13,378 nt of DNA, from positions 1 to 13,378 of the forward strand of contig CAYNBE010000094.1 in NCBI GenBank assembly GCA_964395045.1, written 5' to 3'. Numbering within the stretch: the stretch's first letter is position 1; every line of letters begins with the position of its first letter. The stretch is from UBA1413 sp964395045. Its GTDB lineage: Bacteria; Bacteroidota; Bacteroidia; Bacteroidales; Prolixibacteraceae. The position numbers and the translations under genes are program-made. This document shows, one piece after another, positions 7,210 through 13,378 of the stretch. A model generated the notes under the pieces. The model saw only the letters and a list, made by a program, of their open reading frames with translations, made no database searches and was not told where the DNA came from.

Positions 7210-8352
7210 TTACTCTTTTGAAGGATCGGTCATGAAAGCGTTTTTCCGGGTTTCAATCTTTTTGTTAGGTGTGTCGTCTTCGTATGCCTGGTTTCGGTAG
7301 CGGGGTTCAAAACCTGCATCGCGGATGGCTTTTTGTATTCCGTCGCAATCGGTCTTATAAGCGGCACCGGCGGCTGAGACCACGTTTTCTTCCATCATGA
7401 CCGAGCCGAAATCATTGGCTCCGGCATGAAGTGACAACTGGGCCACCTGAAAGCCAACTGTCAGCCAGGAAGCCTGAATGTTCCGGATGTTGTAAAGCAT
7501 CAGCCGGCTGATAGCAATGATCCGGAGATAATCACCCGGGGTGGTTTTGTTGCCGAATCCTTCCTGCTGCAACCGGGTTCCGGCATCCATAAATGGCCAG
7601 GGGATGAATGAGACGAATCCGGGCGACCCTTCGGGTTTTTCTTCCTGGACCTGCCTGATCTGTGCAAGGTGGCCGATTCGCTCTGCCGGGGTTTCGACAT
7701 GCCCGAACATCATGGTGGCCGAAGTGACCAGGTTCATCCGGTGTGCCTCACGCATAACATCGAGCCATTCTCCGGTTTTACATTTTCCGGGTGAAACAAC
7801 CTTCCTGACACGGTCGGAGAGAATTTCGGCACCTGCCCCCGGAAGACTTTCCAGTCCGGCATCCACGAGGGCTTCGAGTACCTGCCTGAACGACATTCTT
7901 TCCTTCCGGGCAATAAACACAATTTCAGGAGGCCCCAGTGCATGAAGTTTCAGGGAAGGAAAGCGGTCCTTCAGGCGGCGGAACAGGGAGCAATAGAAAT
8001 CGAGCCCCAGACCGGGATGCATTCCTCCCTGGAGGAGAATCTGATTCCCTCCTGCCTCGAAAAGTTCACTGATTTTTGTTTCATACTCCCCGAAGGTGGT
8101 GATAAAGGCTTTATCATCCCCCTGCCTGCAGTGAAAATTGCAAAACCGGCATCCCGAAACACACACATTGGTGATGTTGATATTCCGGTCGATGATCCAT
8201 CCGACCCTGTTCCCGGGAACCTGGTTCCGGCGGCAGCTGTCTGCCGCAGCCATCAGTTCGGAAAGCGGTGCTTTCTCGTACAGAAGCAGCCCCTCTTCAG
8301 GCGTAAGGGGTTCAAACGAAAGTGCCTTGTAAAAAAGTGGTTCCAGGTTCAT
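7210..8352 (-). CDS. mqnC: Cyclic dehypoxanthinyl futalosine synthase (radical SAM)
   Basis: Radical SAM enzyme that cyclises dehypoxanthinyl futalosine, a step of the futalosine route to menaquinone. The product has 380 residues, normal for MqnC. The iron-sulfur motif is C64-VSG-C68-RF-C71 within NITNVCVSGCRFCNFHC. Family blocks are QILLQGGMHPGLGLDFY, SLPGAGAEILSDRVRKVVSP, ATMMFGHVETPAERI, FIPWPFMDAGT, and the late block IQASWLTVGFQVAQL followed by GANDFGSVMMEENVVSAAG. These last two favour MqnC over its homologues MqnE and CofH. The ATG at 8352 starts a well conserved lead-in. The gene converges with the TIM-barrel gene and diverges from pdxA. No other mqn gene is in the window. Confidence 0.93.
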   Translation of the reverse strand: MNLEPLFYKALSFEPLTPEEGLLLYEKAPLSELMAAADSCRRNQVPGNRVGWIIDRNINITNVCVSGCRFCNFHCRQGDDKAFITTFGEYETKISELFEAGGNQILLQGGMHPGLGLDFYCSLFRRLKDRFPSLKLHALGPPEIVFIARKERMSFRQVLEALVDAGLESLPGAGAEILSDRVRKVVSPGKCKTGEWLDVMREAHRMNLVTSATMMFGHVETPAERIGHLAQIRQVQEEKPEGSPGFVSFIPWPFMDAGTRLQQEGFGNKTTPGDYLRIIAISRLMLYNIRNIQASWLTVGFQVAQLSLHAGANDFGSVMMEENVVSAAGAAYKTDCDGIQKAIRDAGFEPRYRNQAYEDDTPNKKIETRKNAFMTDPSKE

Positions 8353-8364
8353 ATCCCGCGCAGT

Positions 8365-8378
8365 TTGTTATTTAACAA
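8365..8378. repeat. Inverted repeat just upstream of the mqnC start
   Basis: TTGTTA and TAACAA are separated by two bases, 13 bases before the mqnC ATG. A second small repeat, AATTG/CAATT (8377-8391), overlaps it. These could be an operator or an AT-rich leader fold that affects access to the start codon. Short AT-rich palindromes also occur by chance. Confidence 0.3.
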
Positions 8379-8403
8379 TTGGTTGTCAATTTTTCCGGAA
8401 ACC

Positions 8404-8453
8404 TTCCCGGCTGTGCGGATTCATTGGAAATGAATCGCCTTTCGCACCGGGAA
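8404..8453. repeat. Long interrupted hairpin in the mqnC/pdxA divergent region
   Basis: Three stems nest in one 50-nt structure: outer TTCCCGG/CCGGGAA (8404-8410 with 8447-8453), middle TGCG/CGCA (8414-8417 with 8443-8446) and inner GATTCATT/AATGAATC (8418-8425 with 8429-8436), closed by loop GGA. This totals 19 base pairs with a 3-nt bulge on one side and a 6-nt bulge on the other. It lies upstream of the pdxA promoter but, if the candidate mqnC -7 box is right, at the very 5' end of the mqnC transcript. A divergent region should not need a terminator. Confidence 0.6.
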
Positions 8454-8461
8454 AGAATCGT

Positions 8462-8469
8462 CAAAATTA
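8462..8469 (-). promoter_or_regulatory. Candidate -7 box of mqnC
   Basis: The minus strand reads TAATTTTG, matching TAnnTTTG, about 110 bases upstream of the mqnC ATG. Transcription would begin near 8457, just before the hairpin at 8453-8404. No TTG is seen at the -33 position, so support is limited. Confidence 0.4.
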
Positions 8470-8524
8470 ATCTTATTCCATGAAAAAATCCTGCATCATG
8501 GCGCAGCCCCGGCTCTTCAAGTTT

Positions 8525-8554
8525 TTGAAAACTATCAAATAAAGCTTACATTTG
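8525..8554 (+). promoter_or_regulatory. Full Bacteroidota promoter for pdxA-ruvA-sprA
   Basis: TTG at 8525-8527 and TACATTTG at 8547-8554 are separated by exactly 19 bases, matching both elements of the Bacteroidota housekeeping sigma promoter (TTG, about 19 bases, TAnnTTTG). Transcription should begin near 8560, about 30 bases before the pdxA ATG. It is the best promoter in the window. Confidence 0.7.
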
Positions 8555-8589
8555 CCCATTGCTGAATAGTCGTGTATTAAACTATCCAT

Positions 8590-9690
8590 ATGGTATACAA
8601 TTCGAAAATAAAAGTAGGTATTTCTCACGGAGACATCAACGGGATAGGTTACGAGGTTATCATTAAGACATTGCTGGAACCCCGGATACTCGAAATGTGC
8701 ACCCCGGTCATATATGGTTCCCCGAAGGTGGCTGCCTATCACCGGAAAGCAATCAATGTCGAGAATCTCAGTTTCAATCACATCAGGGGGGCACAGGAAG
8801 CTTCTCCGAACAAGGCGAATATCATCAACTGTATCGATGAAAATATCCGGGTTGAACTTGGAAAACTGACCCCTTCAGCCGGTGAATCGTCTTTTCTTGC
8901 ACTCGAAAGGGCTGTAACTGATCTCCAGAAAGGATTGATCGACGTACTTGTGACTGCGCCCATCAACAAGCAGAACATTCAGGGTGAAAAGTTCAGTTTT
9001 CCCGGACATTCTGAATACCTGGCTGCTCAACTCAAGGCCGATGATTTCGTTATGCTGATGGTTGGCGAAAACATCAGGATTGGAGTGGTAACCGGGCATA
9101 TCCCCCTCGCTGATGTTCCGAGGCAGATATCAAAAAGAAAAATTCTTTCAAAGTTGAGAATCATCCACCGGAGTCTAATCCAGGATTTTGCAGTAACCAA
9201 TCCCCGGATTGCCGTTCTGGGCATCAATCCTCATGCCGGCGATGAAGGGCTGATTGGAAAAGAAGAGCAGGAAATCATTGTCCCTGCCATTAACCAAGCC
9301 AGGGATGAAGGAATCATGGCCATCGGTCCGTATGCCTCCGACGGATTTTTCGGAACCGGTGATTATGTGAAGTTTGACGCGGTATTGGCAATGTATCACG
9401 ACCAGGGATTAATTCCCTTCAAACTGCTTGCATTTGACAGGGGAGTGAATTACACTGCCGGACTGCCGTTTGTAAGGACATCGCCTGCCCATGGAACGGC
9501 TTTCGACATCGCCGGTGAAGATAAGGCTTCGCCCAATTCGTTCCGAGAGGCCCTTTATCTGGCTATCGACATCCACAAAAACCGGCAGATTTACAGGGAA
9601 ATTTCGCGGGATCCGCTCAAAAAATATGATATCAACCCGAATCAGGTGGATGAAAGTATTGATATCGAAGCAGAGGAAGAAGCAATTTAG
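8590..9690 (+). CDS. pdxA: 4-hydroxythreonine-4-phosphate dehydrogenase
   Basis: PdxA oxidises 4-phosphohydroxy-L-threonine with NAD to the aminoketone that PdxJ condenses with deoxyxylulose 5-phosphate, so it belongs to the DXP-dependent route to pyridoxal phosphate. The 366 residues are slightly longer than the roughly 330 of the Escherichia coli enzyme, mostly through the C-terminal tail. Visible motifs are GISHGDINGIGYEV (10-23), TAPINK (122-127), FPGHSEYLA (137-145), GINPHAGDEG (211-220), AMYHDQGLIPFK (267-278) and RTSPAHGTAFDIAG (296-309). The metal-binding histidines correspond to H170, H215 and H270. The acidic end (IDIEAEEEAI) is not a known functional element. It is first in a tight run with ruvA (11 bp gap) and sprA, behind a strong promoter match. 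Confidence 0.96.
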   Translation: MVYNSKIKVGISHGDINGIGYEVIIKTLLEPRILEMCTPVIYGSPKVAAYHRKAINVENLSFNHIRGAQEASPNKANIINCIDENIRVELGKLTPSAGESSFLALERAVTDLQKGLIDVLVTAPINKQNIQGEKFSFPGHSEYLAAQLKADDFVMLMVGENIRIGVVTGHIPLADVPRQISKRKILSKLRIIHRSLIQDFAVTNPRIAVLGINPHAGDEGLIGKEEQEIIVPAINQARDEGIMAIGPYASDGFFGTGDYVKFDAVLAMYHDQGLIPFKLLAFDRGVNYTAGLPFVRTSPAHGTAFDIAGEDKASPNSFREALYLAIDIHKNRQIYREISRDPLKKYDINPNQVDESIDIEAEEEAI

Positions 9691-9701
9691 CAGGATGATT
9701 T

Positions 9702-10283
9702 ATGTTCGAATTCATTCAGGGAGAGATCGATGAATTAAATCCGGCTTATGTGGTGATCAGAGTCGGAGGGATCGGTTATTTCCTGCATATTTCCCTGAAT
9801 ACATATTCTGCACTCGGAAAAAACAGGGAAGCAAAAGTTCTTGTTCAGCAAATCATCAGGGAAGATGCACATATACTGTTTGGTTTTGCAACTTCTGCTG
9901 AAAGGGACCTTTTCAGGAACCTGATTTCGGTAAGTGGAATTGGTGCATCCACCGCATTGATGATGCTCTCTTCGCTTTCGCCTGATGAACTGGTCAGTGC
10001 CATTGCCACTGAGAATGTAATGCTTCTCAAATCGGTCAAAGGCATCGGTATCAAAACAGCCCAGAGAATTATTATCGACCTGAAAGACAAAGTAGCCAGG
10101 GTACCTTCGTCCGAACAAATTTTGATTCCTGCAAACAATACCATTCAGAATGAAGCGTTATCAGCATTGGTTATGCTTGGTTTCGCAAGGAAGGAGGCTG
10201 AAACGGCATTGTTGAAAACCATGAAAGAACATCCTGGCTCCAGTGTTGAGACAGTGATCAAACTGACGTTAAAAAGGTTATAG
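9702..10283 (+). CDS. ruvA: Holliday junction branch migration protein RuvA
   Basis: RuvA binds four-way DNA junctions and loads the RuvB helicase for branch migration in recombination and repair. The 193 residues match the family length. Domain I (1-63) is the OB-fold, starting MFEFIQGEIDELNPAYVVI. Domain II holds two helix-hairpin-helix motifs, SVSGIGAST (76-84) and SVKGIGIKT (111-119), which grip the DNA backbone. Domain III (about 146-193, EALSALVMLGFARKEAE) is the small helical domain that contacts RuvB. The start follows pdxA by 11 bp and the stop precedes sprA by 9 bp, so it is probably cotranscribed with both. ruvB and ruvC are not in the window. Confidence 0.96.
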   Translation: MFEFIQGEIDELNPAYVVIRVGGIGYFLHISLNTYSALGKNREAKVLVQQIIREDAHILFGFATSAERDLFRNLISVSGIGASTALMMLSSLSPDELVSAIATENVMLLKSVKGIGIKTAQRIIIDLKDKVARVPSSEQILIPANNTIQNEALSALVMLGFARKEAETALLKTMKEHPGSSVETVIKLTLKRL

Positions 10284-10292
10284 GCAGGTTGA

Positions 10293-13200
10293 ATGAGATT
10301 GAATAGGATTTCCAAATATATACTTTTTCTCATCGTTATTTTTTCCTTTGTCACACTGGACAAAGGAAACCTTTCAAAAGCAGAAAACCGTTCTGAGCAT
10401 TGTATCTTCCTTCCCGAAGCAGTGGTTATCTCAGATTCCGTCAGGATGGACACCACGGGCAGATTGCCGTTTCCATTCAGTGACAAACCTGCATTCGGTT
10501 TTCCCGACCGGCAGGATACCTCCTCCCTTTTTCTCAAAAAACCTGATAATATTGGACTTCAGATAGAATACGACCCTGTCACGGGTCAATATGTTTTTTA
10601 CGAAAAGATAGGAAACTTTCATTACCGGCTGCCCCAGGCAATGTCGGTAAAGGAGTATATTGATTACGATTTTAAAAAGTCACTGCAGGATTACTGGCGT
10701 CAGCGGAAAAATGTGGCGGAGATGGACTACACCGGTTCGCTGATTCCCCGGCTGACCATTAAAAGTGAGGCATTTGACCGGATATTTGGCGGCAACACCA
10801 TTAATATCAGGCCACAGGGTTATGTTGAGGTGAGTTTCGGATACCAGATGAACGCAACAGAAAATCCTGCCATTCCGGAACGTCTGCGCAAGGTACCCAC
10901 ATTTGACTTTGACCAGAAGATACAGATGAGTGTGATGGGGCAGATCGGAACCAAGATGAACATGCGCGTCAATTACAACACCGAAGCGACCTTTGATTAC
11001 GAAAATAAGATCAATTTAGAACATACCGGTGACGACGACGACATCATCAAGCGGGTAGAAGCAGGGAATGTTTCCCTTCCGCTAAGCGGGTCCCTGATTA
11101 CAGGTGCTTCCAACCTCTTCGGGGTAAAGACCGAAATGCAATTCGGAAAGCTAACCCTCACCACTCTTTTTTCACAGCACAAGGGAGAGACCAGGGTCGT
11201 TGAAACAGAAGGGGGGGCCCAGGTAACTAACTTTGATTTGTCGGCAGCCGATTACGATGCCAACCGTCACTTTTTCCTGTCGCAATACTTCCGGGACCAC
11301 TATGACGAAGCGCTTCAAAACCTTCCTGTAATCCGTTCCGGGATTACGATTAACAAAATTGAGGTTTGGGTAACAAACAAATCAAACAACTTCACCGATT
11401 CAAGAAATATCCTGGCCCTCCAGGATCTGGGAGAACACAATCCCCACATTTACAATTCCATTCCCGGATTTCAGCAAAATGCGGGTCAGCCTTCCGAGTC
11501 AGCAGTTTATCCGCACAACCATGCAAACGGCCTGTACCGGGAGATAACCTCCACCCATGCTGCGATCAGGAACAACCAGTCGATTACAACCGAAATGGCC
11601 CAGTTCGGAACCCAGTTCATGGGCGGCCGTGATTTTGAAAAAATAGAGCAGGCCAGGAAACTGAATCCGTCAGAATATACCGTGAATCTGAATCTCGGAT
11701 ACATTTCCCTGAATACTTCTCTGAATAACGATGAGGTACTTGCTGTTGCATATAATTATACGGTTAACGGCCAGGTTTTCCAGGTGGGAGAATTCTCGTC
11801 AGATGGGGTGGACGCTCCCCAAACCCTGGTGTTGAAACTGATCAAGGGTACAAATCTTTCACCTGGTGTGCCCACATGGGACCTGATGATGAAGAATGTG
11901 TACAACCTGAATGCATATCAGCTTACCAGTGAGGATTTCATGTTGAATGTGATGATTATGAATGATTCAACAGGCACGTACATCAATTACCTGCCTGAAA
12001 CACGCATCCGCGGTCATATTCTGCTGAATGTCCTCAACCTGGATAAGCTGAACAAACAAAAAGACCCTTACCGGGACGGCGTATTCGACTACATCGAAGG
12101 GGTTACGGTCAATTCAAGTACCGGAAGGATCATCTTTCCTGTCCTGGAACCATTTGGCAAACATCTTGCCGATTCGATCGGTGATGCCGCACTGATCAGA
12201 AAGTACACATTCCAGTCGCTGTACGATTCAACACGGACCAAGGCCGAACAGGATGCCGAGCATAATAAATTCAAACTGATCGGCAGTTACAAAGGATCTT
12301 CGAGCTCCGACATTTCAGTCGGTGCGTTCAATCTTTCAAAGGGGTCGGTAAAAGTTACCGCCGGGGGACGGACACTCACCGAAAATGTGGATTATACGGT
12401 TGATTACACCATGGGGCGGGTCACCGTGATCAATCCGGGATTGCTGGAAGCAGGTACTCCCATCCAGGTTTCAACCGAAAGTGAAGACCTTTTCTCCATG
12501 CAACGGAAAACATTGCTCGGAGCCCATGCCAATTACGCCTTTTCCGACCGGTTCAACCTCGGTGCGACGGCATTGTACATGCAGGAGCGTCCACTGACCC
12601 AGAAAGTGGATTACGGCCAGGATCCGATATCAAATCTGATGCTGGGCCTTGATGCCCGGTTTTCAAAGGAAACCAGATTCCTGACCAAAGCGGTTGACCG
12701 ACTTCCTTTTATTTCAACCAAGGCTCCTTCGTCGGTTGATTTTGAAGCTGAAATTGCACAGCTGATCCCTGGACATTCAAGGGTCATCAACAAGAGCGGG
12801 ACTGCTTATATCGACGACTTTGAAGGTACCAAAACCTCCATTGACCTGAAGCCACGCCAAAACTGGGTTTTGGCATCAACCCCCCAGCACCAGGATATAT
12901 TTCCTGAAGGCAATCTCGGTAATCGCCTCGAGTATGGATTTAACAGGGCACTTCTATCCTGGTATATTATCGATCCGCTGTTTCTGCGAAGTAGTTCACT
13001 GACTCCTTCCCACATCAGAAACGATAAAGATATGCAGTCGAACCACCTGGTACGTGAAGTTTTTGAAAAAGAGATTTTCCCCGCCAAAGAATCGGTGGTG
13101 GGAGAACCGACCAACATCTCGGTTCTCGATCTCGCCTTTTACCCCAATGAAAAAGGGCCTTATAATTATGATACCGGAACCTCCCCTTTTGCTTCGGGGG

Positions 13201-13378
13201 TGAATCCCGACGGTACGCTTAGAAATCCGGCCTCCAGATGGGGGGGAATCATGCGTGCCATTGAAAACAGCGATTTTGAAACAGCCAATATTGAATTCAT
13301 TGAATTCTGGATGATGGATCCCTTTGTGAATGATTCACTGAATACAAATTCGGGAGGGGATCTCTTTTTTAATCTGGG
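10293..13378 (+). CDS. sprA: T9SS outer-membrane translocon protein SprA (Sov), partial at 3' end
   Basis: The frame stays open from the ATG at 10293 to the right edge, about 1028 codons of a protein that usually exceeds 2300 residues. SprA is the giant outer-membrane beta-barrel through which type IX secretion cargo reaches the surface; it also supports gliding in Flavobacterium. Residues 1-30 form a signal peptide with the hydrophobic stretch YILFLIVIFSFV. Recognisable family blocks are RPQGYVEVSFGYQ, MNMRVNYNTEATFDYENKI, a DDDD run (247-250) leading to AGNVSLPLSGSLITGASNLF (257 onward), AYIDDFEGTKTSIDLK (around 835-850) and NPASRWGGIMRA followed by the FWMMDPF end of the same block (978 to about 1010). 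The repeated N-terminal organisation fits the SprA N-terminal domain family. The gene follows ruvA by 9 bp, an arrangement I recall from other Bacteroidota. Confidence 0.95.
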   Translation, partial: MRLNRISKYILFLIVIFSFVTLDKGNLSKAENRSEHCIFLPEAVVISDSVRMDTTGRLPFPFSDKPAFGFPDRQDTSSLFLKKPDNIGLQIEYDPVTGQYVFYEKIGNFHYRLPQAMSVKEYIDYDFKKSLQDYWRQRKNVAEMDYTGSLIPRLTIKSEAFDRIFGGNTINIRPQGYVEVSFGYQMNATENPAIPERLRKVPTFDFDQKIQMSVMGQIGTKMNMRVNYNTEATFDYENKINLEHTGDDDDIIKRVEAGNVSLPLSGSLITGASNLFGVKTEMQFGKLTLTTLFSQHKGETRVVETEGGAQVTNFDLSAADYDANRHFFLSQYFRDHYDEALQNLPVIRSGITINKIEVWVTNKSNNFTDSRNILALQDLGEHNPHIYNSIPGFQQNAGQPSESAVYPHNHANGLYREITSTHAAIRNNQSITTEMAQFGTQFMGGRDFEKIEQARKLNPSEYTVNLNLGYISLNTSLNNDEVLAVAYNYTVNGQVFQVGEFSSDGVDAPQTLVLKLIKGTNLSPGVPTWDLMMKNVYNLNAYQLTSEDFMLNVMIMNDSTGTYINYLPETRIRGHILLNVLNLDKLNKQKDPYRDGVFDYIEGVTVNSSTGRIIFPVLEPFGKHLADSIGDAALIRKYTFQSLYDSTRTKAEQDAEHNKFKLIGSYKGSSSSDISVGAFNLSKGSVKVTAGGRTLTENVDYTVDYTMGRVTVINPGLLEAGTPIQVSTESEDLFSMQRKTLLGAHANYAFSDRFNLGATALYMQERPLTQKVDYGQDPISNLMLGLDARFSKETRFLTKAVDRLPFISTKAPSSVDFEAEIAQLIPGHSRVINKSGTAYIDDFEGTKTSIDLKPRQNWVLASTPQHQDIFPEGNLGNRLEYGFNRALLSWYIIDPLFLRSSSLTPSHIRNDKDMQSNHLVREVFEKEIFPAKESVVGEPTNISVLDLAFYPNEKGPYNYDTGTSPFASGVNPDGTLRNPASRWGGIMRAIENSDFETANIEFIEFWMMDPFVNDSLNTNSGGDLFFNL

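Noticed and set aside
7210..8352. Aminofutalosine synthase MqnE or F420 synthase CofH as the product
   Set aside because: The blocks FIPWPFMDAGT and NIQASWLTVGFQVAQL are those of MqnC. CofH would be expected with F420 genes, none of which are nearby.
8473..8781. 102-codon minus-strand frame across the mqnC/pdxA spacer and pdxA 5' end
   Set aside because: It runs antisense to the pdxA start and promoter and has no family resemblance or start context.
11208..11217. Run of seven G in sprA as a phase-variation or frameshift site
   Set aside because: The reading frame continues correctly through it with family-like sequence on both sides, and seven bases is short for a phase-variable tract.
1..13378. 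CRISPR array, tRNA genes, insertion sequence, prophage or defence island
   Set aside because: No regularly spaced direct repeats, cloverleaf-type sequence, transposase motif or defence-family protein was seen.

Overview
The window reads as chromosomal DNA of a Bacteroidota member, probably class Bacteroidia. The grounds are a partial gene for SprA, the outer-membrane translocon of the Bacteroidota-specific type IX secretion system (T9SS), several upstream regions carrying the Bacteroidota -7 promoter box TAnnTTTG, and little sign of Shine-Dalgarno sites. No tRNA, rRNA, CRISPR array, transposase or phage gene was seen. Most of the window is ordinary core chromosome with one secreted accessory protein at the left edge.

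Layout. (1) 1-2705, minus: the first 901 residues of a large secreted modular protein (signal peptide, Asp-box beta-propeller, LamG-like domain, PKD domain, TIG-like domain), cut by the left edge. (2) 2706-3035: a gene-free spacer with a cluster of short palindromes that looks like an interspersed repeat. (3) 3036-4568, minus: gltX, glutamyl-tRNA synthetase. (4) 4569-4738: divergent promoter region with a symmetric 36-nt hairpin. (5) 4739-5929, plus: kbl, glycine C-acetyltransferase. (6) 6169-7167, plus: a Tat-exported TIM-barrel protein of the sugar phosphate isomerase/epimerase family. (7) 7210-8352, minus and convergent: mqnC of the futalosine menaquinone pathway. (8) 8353-8589: divergent control region with a long hairpin on the mqnC side and a full Bacteroidota promoter on the pdxA side. 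(9) 8590-13378, plus: a tight cluster pdxA-ruvA-sprA with gaps of 11 and 9 bp. The sprA gene runs off the right edge after about 1028 codons.

How the parts fit. GltX charges tRNA-Glu, Kbl takes part in threonine/glycine interconversion, PdxA makes the PLP precursor (PLP is also the cofactor of Kbl), MqnC serves the respiratory quinone, RuvA acts in Holliday junction processing, and SprA exports T9SS cargo. The large secreted protein at the left edge has the architecture of a T9SS client, but the C-terminal sorting domain that would prove it lies outside the window.

I did not find a convincing new multi-gene system. The least explained elements are non-coding: the palindrome cluster at 2911-3030 and the two long imperfect hairpins in the divergent promoter regions (4623-4658 and 8404-8453).
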